A stretch of 64,000 nucleotides of DNA from Bathymodiolus brooksi. Taxonomy: Eukaryota; Mollusca; Bivalvia; Mytilida; Modiolidae. The notes below the pieces were generated by a model. The model saw nothing but the letters and a program-made list of their open reading frames with translations, searched no databases and was not told the DNA's origin. Location: positions 33,515,103 to 33,579,102 of the forward strand of contig OY804575.1 of the NCBI GenBank assembly GCA_963680875.1. Reading direction: 5' to 3'. The translations under genes and the position numbers were made by a program. This document shows, one piece after another, positions 21,641 through 35,771 of the stretch; positions within the stretch are counted from its first letter, which is position 1, and each line of letters begins with the position of its first letter.

Positions 21641-22280
21641 CGACACAGGCTCAGCCCACTGAGCCTCTAGCTTTTAAATCTGTGAGAAAAACAAATCCAA
21701 TTTGAATGTTCGGCGAGTTCGTTTAATTTTGAATAAAAGGGGTAAAATCCATATGCATGTCACAAAATTAAAAAAAAAAATTCTTCACGTCTTCAGTTAA
21801 TTTTGAAAATTGTATATGATATCATCTAATGTCATTTGTTTATGTGTTAAGTTGTGCATGTATTAGAGAAGATGTGTGTGGGTTAGGTAACTTGTGTCTC
21901 CAATTTTTTATTTAAAAATGTTAAAAGGTTAACATTTTGTCATGAATGGTTCTTTGTGGGTCATTGCAAGGCCACACTTTCCGACCATATTCATATATAT
22001 CCTCTTATTTGTTCATGTGGCAATCTACACATCGCACCGTCATAGTGCCACGTTTTGTACCTACTAAATACATTGCTTGTAATCTTTGTTCTCGTAATGA
22101 ATATAGTTGAAATACTGATCTGTAGACGTTAAATAACAAGAAGTCAATCGGAAATGTACAAGTGGAGAATTCGACACCCCTTGTACGTAGATGACACCTT
22201 ACAACAGTTCCTACTAAGCAATAAATTGATAGTAGGAGCAGTCCATCATCATACATTTTCCTTTGAGGTTTAAGTTTATG
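21641..22280. other. Unrecognised intronic DNA
   Basis: AT-rich. An 83-codon minus-strand frame (22005-22256) has no similarity I recognise. Confidence 0.4.
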
Positions 22281-22526
22281 GTGTTTAACGCCACTTTCAA
22301 CAATAATTCAGTTATATCGTGACGGTCAGTTTTATTGGTGGAGGAAACAAGAGTACCCGGAGAAAACCACCGACCTGTCGCACGTCACTGACAAACTTTA
22401 TTACATAATGCTGTATCGAGTACAACTCGCCATGAACAGGGTTCGCACTCAAAACTTTAGTGCTGATAGGCACTGATCACAGAGGTAGTTGTAAATTCAA
22501 CTACCATACGATCACTACAGACCCTG
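22281..22526 (-). mobile_element. tRNA-derived SINE, minus strand
   Basis: It reads as the reverse of the SINE at 19455-19718: gtgtttaacgccactttcaa, 'cgtgacggtcagttttattg', gtggaggaaac, gtacccggagaaaaccacc. It then runs into a degenerate B box (reverse of gagtgcgaaccctg, near 22440) and the head near 22510. It is relatively complete but diverged, and lies antisense to the host gene. Confidence 0.78.
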
Positions 22527-22727
22527 AAATAGGCAACCAATGACAGTGTCAATGTTTTACCTACATGGTTTAATTTTGTAAACTTGACTGTCATGACTAT
22601 TACTGAAACACGTATAACTTCAACCATAATATTGTGTATTGAAGGAAAGAAATACAGTATCAACTTATTTAGATATATTTATTATTGAATTTTACATTTA
22701 AATAATTTAATTATTAAAATTAAGAAT

Positions 22728-22885
22728 GATGACCATAGTCGATTTTAGCTATCACGTTTATGCCCTATATTTCTTGCTCTCAAATTGCAAAAAACTTTTA
22801 AATTATTGGAATTTCCAATCGTGCCTGATAAAGGTTATTTAAGAAATGCATCATGCACACTACATAAGATATATACATTGTTATC
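22728..22885 (+). repeat. 'tttgatatctacgtttt'-family repeat, degenerate copy
   Basis: It contains gaccatagtcgattttagct, 'cgtttatgccctatatttct', cgtgcctgataaaggttatt and 'gcatcatgcacactacataa', then gatatatacattgtt. These blocks follow the order of the copy at 15425-15600. No tandem array is attached. Confidence 0.6.
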
Positions 22886-25800
22886 ATAAAGTTTCGTATA
22901 AGTGTCTCTTAAATATTTTTGTTTCTTTTAACAACTTGACATAAACAACAAAAAAGAACGGGTAGTAAAGTAGAAATATCTAATAATCAAATAAGCGAAA
23001 GAAAATTGAAAAAAAAGTTTTTATCAAATCATCAAGGTCAATGTCAAATTAAAGATAGAAAAAAAATATGTTAATTGAAAGAGAGTAAAGTAATATTTAT
23101 GTAGAATTAGGAGGTAATGAGGGAAGATAACCCAGGTCTATCATTGATTAACAGGATAACATTGATATTCATTAAGTATATTTTTCATTAAATTTTGAAA
23201 AATTACTATTTAAAGACAAAATAATTGATATGTGTTTTCAATCTCAGTGTGCCTGTCCGGCTGTATGAAGAAAAATAATTATAAAGTATACGTACATTCA
23301 CGCCTCAATAACTACTCAACTATCACTTTTTTTCTTGTTAATTTATTCCAACAACATTGAGGAAAACATGATTTTATCTGAATTTTGGGGTTTACATATC
23401 ACCTTTCATTTTAGTATTTATATAACTTGTTCTCTTGTTGTGCACGTGTTTGCCTACCTCAAGTAAAGACATGGGGGTTAATTCAAGATTCGCCACTTCT
23501 AGATTATTTTATACCCAATCCTAATTTTATGTTGTAGATTTGAATACAATGTACTGTGACGATACGTTTTTTTTTTATTAATTGAACGATTGTTGTTTAA
23601 CGCCATGTCGGAAGTATTTGGGATTGTTCAATGACGTGAACATGCAATCAGGCAAAGGGTTGGTTGTGCATACAGATGGGTGTATTGATGGGGAATAATG
23701 GGCATGGTGAAAAAAAAATACCTAGCAACGGGACTCCAACGACCACTGCTGATAAACTGGTCCTTATTAAAATCTCAATTTTTTCGTTGTCTGAACTTGT
23801 TATTTTGTGTTATATCCATAGATATGACCTACAAGCTTAAAACTAATATAAAATATAAAACAATAGAATATGAAATAATAAAATGTATGCACTGTAGCAA
23901 CCAATGATAGAAAATCAATCAATCAAACGTTTTACCAGAATGATTAATAGCAAGGTAAACATTTTTTATTCCATGAAATTGTATCTCCTTAATAGACGAT
24001 TTTAAAGCAAAATATAATGATGAACCCATGCATTAGCAGGAACAACATAGCGAATCATGGATAGATTTATACGAAGACAAAGGAGAGTCGAATGATAACA
24101 GATAAAAAATGGAACCTTTCTTTTGTTTAAAAATGCAGGTATTAGCAAATATATTAGGAAAACTCACCATAATGTTACAACAAACAAGACAATCTGTAAT
24201 AGTTTTAATGAGGTCGTTAGAGCTATATAAATCTGGTACCTTAATTCCAGTACTGTAAATATGACTTTTAAAATGTAGAGTTATGATTACAGATGGTACT
24301 ATAATTAAAATACTCTAGTACTTCATCTTCTTAAAATCTAGATAAACATAAAACATACCAATCCTAATGTATAGCACCTGATACTCATATTCGTATTTAC
24401 CTTCTTCTGTGGTGCCGGGAAACGATATCTAAAATACCAACATTAAATAGAAGAAAAATCACCAAAAATCTTCAGATATACAACTGAATCTAGCTAATGC
24501 TATCTATACCAGAGAGAAATAATAATAGATTAATGCATGCCCTTTTTTTCCATATCAGGACTGCTATCATAGTTGGAGGGCTTTAGCATTTATCGAATTC
24601 GTTAAATGCTAAAGCCCTCATTTTAATTATTGACTTGCCGTATACAATGTTACAGCCTCCTGTGAACATATAATTGTGATAGTAAATATTATACTTGTAG
24701 CAGATGGAAACAATGAACTAACTTGACTTATTCACTTACTATGTTTTATTTAACAATGGCAATCAGTACTTCGAATGATGGTATTCATAGAATACTATTT
24801 TAACTACCTTTGCACTAGAAACTGATCTACAGAAATGTCCATTGTTGTTCTTTCCCACGATTGTTAGATCAAATAATGATACTCAGAAACCTAGATATTG
24901 TTGACGGTTCCAAAGGCTCAACACACAGAGATGACAAGCGTTTCCACAAATGACGGATAGGTGTGTTCACTCGATTGTGGGACTGTTGATGTAATACGGA
25001 GAACCGTGGACCACAATGGATAATGTGATTGGAGAATGTCACGCGTCATACAGGTCAAATATCTCTTCGAAATATTTCGAAATATTTCAGGCACATTGTA
25101 GCCACCACAAAAAGTTAAATGTTTTGTTCTGGCATTTGTCCATTCTTTTCCAGTGGCTGTAAAAATCGTTGCTCGGTTGTTCCATTTCTCCCTCATTTCT
25201 GTGTACTTTTTTATATTTAATTTGGTCTCGTCTGGTGACATATTGCCACTGGACGTTTAGCAATCATTTAAAAACTTATTTAGAGATCAGTGTGTAACTA
25301 TGACAATGCAAACAATTATTGCAATTCTGAAAATGTATGACCGAAATTGTCAGAAACATGCCTTAAAATTTGAAATGATAAACTGTGTTTACAATCAATG
25401 ACTATTTTATAGATGGAATAAAAAGTTATCTTATGGAGCCAAAAACAAAATGGAAAACTTAAAATACCACACTGTCAGAAATAATCCAGTTAATCATACA
25501 GTGTTGCCATTATCTTGCAATGTTAAACTTTCTAATTCCTATCATTACATGTATATATAATCGTGTACATCACATTCAGGTTTCCATTCTATATAGATGG
25601 AGCTTGTGTTATATGGTGGTTATGAACATGTGAGCATGTTGAGCTGTAGTATATGTTTATCTATCTATTTAACTTCATGATAGGTCTGTTGCAGAAAAAT
25701 CCACGGAAGTAGTGTGTGGAATTTTTTTTTAGGATAAATCGGTTAGAAAAATAGAAAAGATGAAAAGTCAGTTTATAACGTTTCTTTTGCTTTTAACTAA

Positions 25801-26394
25801 TTTGACACGTACAATGAAAAATAAATTGTCCATTAGTGTAAAATGACCGGAGATGTCTTAATAAGAAAGTTACGTAGAATATACAACAGATGATGACGTT
25901 ATTATGGTTACATAGTAGTTAAACCTTAATTAAGGAATATATACATATGATGAGGAAGAATATTGAAAGAGATATAAATTATTAATAAGGCCTTGGTCGG
26001 CGAGTATTATTATTTTGATTTAAGCTTTTAGCACTTTATTCTGTGAAATTTTGTACAACAAAAGGTTGATGTAATTGAATAATTGACCCAAGGACACACA
26101 ATTTTATGTAAAATTAGCAATTAAGCTTCAAATTGATATCCGGAGTGTCATTTGACATAGCACAACGTAAATGTCCGAGTGAATGATTTGTCACGATCAA
26201 ATTTTTATAGAGATCAAATTCATTGAAAGATATTGAACTATATTGAAAACATATGTAGTATATACAAATTTGTTGTACACATATACGATTCTACTAATGA
26301 ACAATAACATAAAAACAATTCGAAATAAGGATAAATTCAACCAGCGTGTCAGAAAAATATTATTCTATAATTGGGCAAAACAAACTTTTAAAAA
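22886..26394. other. Unrecognised intronic DNA before the giant array
   Basis: No exon or mobile element with protein similarity is visible in 3.5 kb. A 44-bp palindrome lies at 24576-24619. A 107-codon minus-strand frame (24918-25241) has no similarity I know. At 25068-25091 a short palindromic cgaaatatttcgaaatatttc-like stretch occurs. Confidence 0.45.
24576..24619. repeat. 44-bp near-perfect palindrome
   Basis: gagggctttagcattta (24576-24592) is the exact reverse complement of taaatgctaaagccctc (24603-24619). The ten-base centre is itself cgaattcg flanked by t on both sides, so only one base pair breaks the full palindrome. Confidence 0.95.
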
Positions 26395-26422
26395 ATAATT
26401 TGATATCTACGTTTTCATCAAC
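26395..26422 (+). repeat. 'tttgatatctacgtttt' motif at the left edge of the giant array
   Basis: tttgatatctacgtttt at 26399-26415, followed by catcaac, matches 7508-7531 with one difference (aatcaac). The first partial 42-bp monomer begins at the next base, 26423. The usual cgtgcgcacta upstream block is missing here. Confidence 0.8.
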
Positions 26423-27380
26423 GAGATTGTTAGTATATAAAGTAATACCCAGCCATTAAGTCTAGAGATTGTTAGTATATAAAGTAATACCCAGCCATTA
26501 AGTCTAGAGATTGTTAGTATATAAAGTAATACCCAGCCATTAAGTCTAGAGATTGTTAGTATATAAAGTAATACCCAGCCATTAAGTCTAGAGATTGTTA
26601 GTATATAAAGTAATACCCAGCCATTAAGTCTAGAGATTGTTAGTATATAAAATAATACCCAGCCATTAAGTCTAGAGATTGTTAGTATATAAAATAATAC
26701 CCAGCCATTAAGTCTAGAGATTGTTAGTATATAAAGTAATACCCAGCCATTAAGTCTAGAGATTGTTAGTATATAAAGTAATACCCAGCCATTAAGTCTA
26801 GAGATTGTTAGTATATAAAGTAATACCCAGCCATTAAGTCTAGAGATTGTTAGTATATAAAATTATACCCAGCCATTAAGTCTAGAGATTGTTAGTATAT
26901 AAAGTAATACCCAGCCATTAAGTCTAGAGATTGTTAGCATATAAAGTAATACACAGCCATTAAGTCTAGAGATTGTTAGTATATAAAGTAATACCCAGTC
27001 ATTAAGTCTAGAGATTGTTAGTATATATAGTAATACACAGCCATTAAGTCTAGAGATTGTTAGTATATAAAGTAATACCCAGCCATTAAGTCTAGAGATT
27101 GTTAGTATATAAAGTAATACACAGCCATTAAGTCTAGAGATTGTTAGTATATAAAGTAATACACAGCCATTAAGTCTAGAGATTGTTAGTATATAAAGTA
27201 ATACCCAGCCATTAAGTCTAGAGATTGTTAGTATATAAAGTAATACCCAGCCATTAAGTCTAGAGATTGTTAGTATATAAAGTAATACACAGCCATTAAG
27301 TCTAGAGATTGTTAGTATATAAAGTAATACACAGCCATTAAGTCTAGAGATTGTTAGTATATAAAGTAATACACAGCCAT
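26423..27380 (+). repeat. Left-edge monomer subfamily (acccag / aagtctaga)
   Basis: The first 23 or so monomers nearly all carry aagtctaga in place of aagactaga, and the outermost ones carry atacccagcc in place of atacacagcc. The acccag form fades out after about 27250 and aagact takes over from about 27384. Divergent edge monomers are typical of arrays homogenised from the centre. Confidence 0.9.
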
Positions 27381-29147
27381 TAAGACTAGAGATTGTTAGT
27401 ATATATAGTAATACACAGCCATTAAGACTAGAGATTGTTAGTATATAAAGTAATACACAGCCATTAAGACTAGAGATTGTTAGTATATAAAGTAATACAC
27501 AGCCATTAAAGACTAGAGATTGTTAGTATATATAGCAATACACAGCCATTAAGACTAGAGATTGTTAGTATATATAGTAATACACAGCCATTAAGTCTAG
27601 AGATTGTTAGTATATAAAGTAATACACAGCCATTAAGTCTAGAGATTGTTAGTATATAAAGTAATACACAGCCATTAAGTCTAGAGATTGTTAGTATATA
27701 TAGTAATACACAGCCATTAAGACTACAGATTGTTAGTATATAAAGTAATACACAGCCATTAAGACTAGAGATTGTTAGTATATATAGTAATGCACAGCCA
27801 TTAAGACTAGAGATTGTTAGTATATATAGCAATACACAGCCATTAAGACTAGAGATTGTTAGTATATAAAGTAATACACAGCCATTAAGTCTACAGATTG
27901 TTAGTATATAAAGTAATACACAGCCATTAAGACTAGAGATTGTTAGTATATATAGCAATACACAGCCATTAAGACTAGAGATTGTTAGTATATATAGTAA
28001 TACAGAGCCATTAAGACTAGAGATTGTTAGTATATAAAGTAATACACAGCCATTAAGACTAGAGATTGTTAGTATATAAAGTAATACACAGCCATTAAGT
28101 CTAGAGATTGTTAGTGTATAAAGTAATACACAGCCATTAAGTCTAGAGATTGTTAGTATATAAAGTAATACACAGCCATTAAGACTAGAGATTGTTAGTA
28201 TATATAGTAATACACAGCCATTAAGACTAGAGATTGTTAGTATATAAAGTAATACACAGCCATTAAGACTAGAGATTGTTAGTTAATAAAGTAATACACA
28301 GCCATTAAAGACTAGAGATTGTTAGTATATATATAGCAATACACAGCCATTAAGACTAGAGATTGTTAGTATATAAAGTAATACACAGCCATTAAGACTA
28401 GAGATTGTTAGTATATATAGTAATACACAGTCATTAAGACTAGAGATTGTTAGTATATAAAGTAATACACAGCCATTAAGACTAGAGATTGTTAGTATAT
28501 ATAGCAATGCACAGCCATTAAGACTAGAGATTGTTAGTATATAAAGTAATACACAGCCATTAAGACTAGAGATTGTTAGTATATAAAGTAATACACAGCC
28601 ATTAAGACTAGAGATTATTAGTATATATAGCAATACACAGCCATTAAGACTAGAGATTGTTAGTATATAAAGTAATACACAGCCATTAAGACTAGAGATT
28701 GTTAGTATATAAAGTAATACACAGCCATTAAGACTAGAGATTGTTAGTATATATAGCAATACACAGCCATTAAGACTAGAGATTGTTAGTATATATAGTA
28801 ATACAGAGCCATTAAGACTAGAGATTGTTAGTATATAAAGTAATACACAGCCATTAAGTCTAGAGATTGTTAGTATATAAAGTAATACACAGCCATTAAG
28901 TCTAGAGATTGTTAGTATATAAAGTAATACACAGCCATTAAGACTAGAGATTGTTAGTATATATAGTAATACACAGCCATTAAGACTAGAGATTGTTAGT
29001 ATATAAAGTAATACACAGCCATTAAGACTAGAGATTGTTAGTATATATAGTAATACACAGCCATTAAGACTAGAGATTGTTAGTATATAAAGTAATACAC
29101 AGCCATTAAGACTAGAGATTGTTAGTATATAAAGTAATACACAGCCA

Positions 29148-32130
29148 TTAAAGACTAGAGATTGTTAGTATATATAGCAATACACAGCCATTAAAACTAG
29201 AGATTGTTAGTATATAAAGTAATACACAGCCATTAAGTCTAGAGATTGTTAGTATATAAAGTAATACACAGCCATTAAGTCTAGAGATTGTTAGTATATA
29301 AAGTAATACACAGCCATTAAGACTAGAGATTGTTAGTATATATAGTAATACACAGCCATTAAGACTAGAGATTGTTAGTATATAAAGTAATACACAGCCA
29401 TTAAGACTAGAGATTGTTAGTATATATAGTAATACACGGCCATTAAGACTAGCGATTGTTAGTATATATAGCAATACACAGCCATTAAGACTAGAGATTG
29501 TTAGTATATAAAGTAATACACAGCCATTAAGTCTAGAGATTGTTAGTATATAAAGTAATACACAGCCATTAAGACTAGAGATTGTTAGTATATATAGCAA
29601 TACACAGCCATTAAGACTAGAGATTGTTAGTATATATAGTAATACACAGCCATTAAGACTAGAGATTGTTAGTATATAAAGTAATACACAGCCATTAAGA
29701 CTAGAGATTGTTAGTATATAAAGTAATACACAGCCATTAAGACTAGAGATTGTTAGTATATATAGTAATACACAGCCATTAAGACTAGAGATTGTTAGTA
29801 TATAAAGTAATACACAGCCATTAAGACTAGAGATTGTTAGTATATAAAGTAATACACAGCCATTAAGACTAGAGATTGTTAGTATATATAGTAATACACA
29901 GCCATTAAGACTAGAGATTGTTAGTATATATAGTAATACAGAGCCATTAAGACTAGAGATTGTTAGTATATAAAGTAATACACAGCCATTAAGACTAGAG
30001 ATTGTTAGTATATAAAATAATACACAGCCATTAAGACTAGAGATTGTTAGTATATAAAGTAATACACAGCCATTAAGACTAGAGATTGTTAGTATATAAA
30101 GTAATACACAGCCATTAAGACTAGAGATTGTTAGTATATATAGTAATACACGGCCATTAAGACTAGAGATTGTTAGAATATAAAGTAATACACAGCCATT
30201 AAGACTAGAGATTGTTAGTATATAAAGTAATACACAGCCATTAAGACTAGAGATTGTTAGTATATATAGTAATACACAGCCATTAAGACTAGAGATTGTT
30301 AGTATATAAAGTAATACACAGCCATTAAGACTAGAGATTGTTAGTATATAAAGTAATACACAGCCATTAAGACTAGAGATTGTTAGTATATATAGTAATA
30401 CACAGCCATTAAGACTAGAGATTGTTAGTATATATAGTAATACAGAGCCATTAAGACTAGAGATTGTTAGTATATAAAGTAATACACAGCCATTAAGACT
30501 AGAGATTGTTAGTATATAAAATAATACACAGCCATTAAGACTAGAGATTGTTAGTATATAAAGTAATACACAGCCATTAAGACTAGAGATTGTTAGTATA
30601 TAAAGTAATACACAGCCATTAAGACTAGAGATTGTTAGTATATATAGTAATACACGGCCATTAAGACTAGAGATTGTTAGAATATAAAGTAATACACAGC
30701 CATTAAGACTAGAGATTGTTAGTATATAAAGTAATACACAGCCATTAAGACTAGAGATTGTTAGTATATATAGTAATACACAGCCATTAAGACTAGAGAT
30801 TGTTAGTATATAAAGTAATACACAGCCATTAAGACTAGAGATTGTTAGTATATAAAGTAATACACAGCCATTAAGACTAGAGATTGTTAGTATATATAGT
30901 AATACACAGCCATTAAGACTAGAGATTGTTAGTATATAAAGTAATACACAGCCATTAAGACTAGAGATTGTTAGTATATAAAGTAATACACAGCCATTAA
31001 GACTAGAGATTGTTAGTATATAAAGTAATACACAGCCATTAAGACTAGAGATTGTTAGTATATATAGTAATACACAGCCATTAAGACTAGAGATTGTTAG
31101 TATATAAAGTAATACACAGCCATTAAGACTAGAGATTGTTAGTTTATAAAGTAATACACAGCCATTAAGACTAGAGATTGTTAGTATATAAAGTAATACA
31201 CAGCCATTAAGACTAGAGATTGTTAGTATATAAAGTAATACACAGCCATTAAGTCTAGAGATTGTTAGTATATAAAGTAATACACAGCCATTAAGACTAG
31301 GGATTGTTAGTATATAAAGTAATACACAGCCATTAAGACTAGTAATTGTTAGTATATAAAGTAATACACAGCCATTAAGACTAGAGATTGTTAGTATATA
31401 AAGTAATACACAGCCATTAAGACTAGAGATTGTTAGTATATAAAGTAATACACAGCCATTAAGACTAGAGATTGTTAGTATATATAGTAATACAGAGCCA
31501 TTAAGACTAGAGATTGTCAGTATATAAAGTAATACACAGCGATTAAGACTAGAGATTGTTAGTATATAAAGTAATACACAGCCATTAAGACTAGAGATTA
31601 TTAGTATATATAGCAATACACAGCCATTAAGACTAGAGATTGTTAGTATATAAAGTAATACACAGCCATTAAGACTAGAGATTGTTAGTATATAAAGTAA
31701 TACACAGCCATTAAGACTAGAGATTGTTAGTATATATAGCAATACACAGCCATTAAGACTAGAGATTGTTAGTATATATAGTAATACAGAGCCATTAAGA
31801 CTAGAGATTGTTAGTATATAAAGTAATACACAGCCATTAAGTCTAGAGATTGTTAGTATATAAAGTAATACACAGCCATTAAGTCTAGAGATTGTTAGTA
31901 TATAAAGTAATACACAGCCATTAAGACTAGAGATTGTTAGTATATATAGTAATACACAGCCATTAAGACTAGAGATTGTTAGTATATAAAGTAATACACA
32001 GCCATTAAGACTAGAGATTGTTAGTATATATAGTAATACACAGCCATTAAGACTAGAGATTGTTAGTATATAAAGTAATACACAGCCATTAAGACTAGAG
32101 ATTGTTAGTATATAAAGTAATACACAGCCA
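29148..32130 (+). repeat. Higher-order block A in the giant array (2,983 bp)
   Basis: Landmarks of block A recur 2,983 bp later: a 43-bp monomer near 29150, ttaaaactag at 29191, and acacggcc at about 30151. That distance is 71 monomers, one of them 43 bp. Within block A a 12-monomer segment is itself tandemly duplicated: the acacggcc landmark followed by gttagaatat occurs at 30151 and again at 30655, exactly 504 bp apart. Confidence 0.85.
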
Positions 32131-35100
32131 TTAAAGACTAGAGATTGTTAGTATATATAGCAATACACAGCCATTAAAACTAGAGATTGTTAGTATATAA
32201 AGTAATACACAGCCATTAAGTCTAGAGATTGTTAGTATATAAAGTAATACACAGCCATTAAGTCTAGAGATTGTTAGTATATAAAGTAATACACAGCCAT
32301 TAAGACTAGAGATTGTTAGTATATATAGTAATACACAGCCATTAAGACTAGAGATTGTTAGTATATAAAGTAATACACAGCCATTAAGACTAGAGATTGT
32401 TAGTATATATAGTAATACACAGCCATTAAGACTAGCGATTGTTAGTATATATAGCAATACACAGCCATTAAGACTAGAGATTGTTAGTATATAAAGTAAT
32501 ACACAGCCATTAAGTCTAGAGATTGTTAGTATATAAAGTAATACACAGCCATTAAGACTAGAGATTGTTAGTATATATAGCAATACACAGCCATTAAGAC
32601 TAGAGATTGTTAGTATATATAGTAATACACAGCCATTAAGACTAGAGATTGTTAGTATATAAAGTAATACACAGCCATTAAGACTAGAGATTGTTAGTAT
32701 ATAAAGTAATACACAGCCATTAAGACTAGAGATTGTTAGTATATATAGTAATACACAGCCATTAAGACTAGAGATTGTTAGTATATAAAGTAATACACAG
32801 CCATTAAGACTAGAGATTGTTAGTATATAAAGTAATACACAGCCATTAAGACTAGAGATTGTTAGTATATATAGTAATACACAGCCATTAAGACTAGAGA
32901 TTGTTAGTATATATAGTAATACAGAGCCATTAAGACTAGAGATTGTTAGTATATAAAGTAATACACAGCCATTAAGACTAGAGATTGTTAGTATATAAAA
33001 TAATACACAGCCATTAAGACTAGAGATTGTTAGTATATAAAGTAATACACAGCCATTAAGACTAGAGATTGTTAGTATATAAAGTAATACACAGCCATTA
33101 AGACTAGAGATTGTTAGTATATATAGTAATACACGGCCATTAAGACTAGAGATTGTTAGAATATAAAGTAATACACAGCCATTAAGACTAGAGATTGTTA
33201 GTATATAAAGTAATACACAGCCATTAAGACTAGAGATTGTTAGTATATATAGTAATACACAGCCATTAAGACTAGAGATTGTTAGTATATAAAGTAATAC
33301 ACAGCCATTAAGACTAGAGATTGTTAGTATATAAAGTAATACACAGCCATTAAGACTAGAGATTGTTAGTATATATAGTAATACACAGCCATTAAGACTA
33401 GAGATTGTTAGTATATAAAGTAATACACAGCCATTAAGACTAGAGATTGTTAGTATATAAAGTAATACACAGCCATTAAGACTAGAGATTGTTAGTATAT
33501 AAAGTAATACACAGCCATTAAGACTAGAGATTGTTAGTATATATAGTAATACACAGCCATTAAGACTAGAGATTGTTAGTATATAAAGTAATACACAGCC
33601 ATTAAGACTAGAGATTGTTAGTTTATAAAGTAATACACAGCCATTAAGACTAGAGATTGTTAGTATATAAAGTAATACACAGCCATTAAGACTAGAGATT
33701 GTTAGTATATAAAGTAATACACAGCCATTAAGTCTAGAGATTGTTAGTATATAAAGTAATACACAGCCATTAAGACTAGGGATTGTTAGTATATAAAGTA
33801 ATACACAGCCATTAAGACTAGTAATTGTTAGTATATAAAGTAATACACAGCCATTAAGACTAGAGATTGTTAGTATATAAAGTAATACACAGCCATTAAG
33901 ACTAGAGATTGTTAGTATATAAAGTAATACACAGCCATTAAGACTAGAGATTGTTAGTATATATAGTAATACAGAGCCATTAAGACTAGAGATTGTCAGT
34001 ATATAAAGTAATACACAGCCATTAAGACTAGAGATTGTTAGTATATAAAGTAATACACAGCCATTAAGACTAGAGATTGTTAGTATATAAAGTAATACAC
34101 AGCCATTAAGACTAGAGATTGTTAGTATATATAGTAATACACAGCCATTAAGACTAGAGATTGTTAGTATATAAAGTAATACACAGCCATTAAGACTAGA
34201 GATTGTTAGTATATAAAGTAATACACAGCCATTAAGACTAGAGATTGTTAGTATATATAGTAATACACAGCCATTAAGACTAGAGATTGTTAGTATATAA
34301 AGTAATACACAGCCATTCAGACTAGAGATTGTTAGTATATATAGTAATACACAGCCATTAAGACTAGATATTGTTAGTACGGCCATTAAGACTAGAGATT
34401 GTTAGAATATAAAGTAATACACAGCCATTAAGACTAGAGATTGTTAGTATATAAAGTAATACACAGCCATTAAGACTAGAGATTGTTAGTATATATAGTA
34501 ATACACAGCCATTAAGACTAGAGATTGTTAGTATATAAAGTAATACACAGCCATTAAGACTAGAGATTGTTAGTATATAAAGTAATACACAGCCATTAAG
34601 ACTAGAGATTGTTAGTATATATAGTAATACACAGCCATTAAGACTAGAGATTGTTAGTATATAAAGTAATACACAGCCATTAAGACTAGAGATTGTTAGT
34701 ATATAAAGTAATACACAGCCATTAAGACTAGAGATTGTTAGTATATAAAGTAATACACAGCCATTAAGACTAGAGATTGTTAGTATATATAGTAATACAC
34801 AGCCATTAAGACTAGAGATTGTTAGTATATAAAGTAATACACAGCCATTAAGACTAGAGATTGTTAGTTTATAAAGTAATACACAGCCATTAAGACTAGA
34901 GATTGTTAGTATATAAAGTAATACACAGCCATTAAGACTAGAGATTGTTAGTATATAAAGTAATACACAGCCATTAAGACTAGAGATTGTTAGTATATAA
35001 AGTAATACACAGCCATTAAGACTAGAGATTGTTAGTATATAAAGTAATACATAGCCATTAAGACTAGAGATTGTTAGTATATAAAGTAATACACAGCCAT

Positions 35101-35771
35101 TAAGACTAGAGATTGTTAGTATATATAGTAATACAGAGCCATTAAGACTAGAGATTGTCAGTATATAAAGTAATACACAGCCATTAAGACTAGAGATTGT
35201 TAGTATATAAAGTAATACACAGCCATTAAGACTAGAGATTATTAGTATATATAGCAATACACAGCCATTAAGACTAGAGATTGTTAGTATATAAAGTAAT
35301 ACACAGCCATTAAGACTAGAGATTGTTAGTATATAAAGTAATACACAGCCATTAAGACTAGAGATTGTTAGTATATATAGCAATACACAGCCATTAAGAC
35401 TAGAGATTGTTAGTATATATAGTAATACAGAGCCATTAAGACTAGAGATTGTTAGTATATAAAGTAATACACAGCCATTAAGTCTAGAGATTGTTAGTAT
35501 ATAAAGTAATACACAGCCATTAAGTCTAGAGATTGTTAGTATATAAAGTAATACACAGCCATTAAGACTAGAGATTGTTAGTATATATAGTAATACACAG
35601 CCATTAAGACTAGAGATTGTTAGTATATAAAGTAATACACAGCCATTAAGACTAGAGATTGTTAGTATATATAGTAATACACAGCCATTAAGACTAGAGA
35701 TTGTTAGTATATAAAGTAATACACAGCCATTAAGACTAGAGATTGTTAGTATATAAAGTAATACACAGCCA
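32131..35771 (+). repeat. Higher-order block B (3,641-bp spacing)
   Basis: The 43-bp monomer, ttaaaactag (32174), acacggcc (33134) and a 28-bp truncated monomer (gttagtacggcc, 34376-34384) all recur exactly 3,641 bp later. The spacing equals 85 normal monomers plus one of 43 bp and one of 28 bp. Similarity to block C is near-identical from 32131 to about 34750, then it fades. Confidence 0.88.

Noticed and set aside
24918..25241. 107-codon minus-strand frame
   Set aside because: No recognisable domain, no flanking splice signals assessed as convincing, and a length that can arise by chance. Left as unknown.
29148..31742. 864-codon minus-strand frame, and similar frames of 858, 751, 751, 555 and 546 codons
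   Set aside because: They are pure translation of a 42-bp tandem repeat (14-residue period), antisense to the host gene. Their ends are set by single length-variant monomers. No non-repeat sequence is included.
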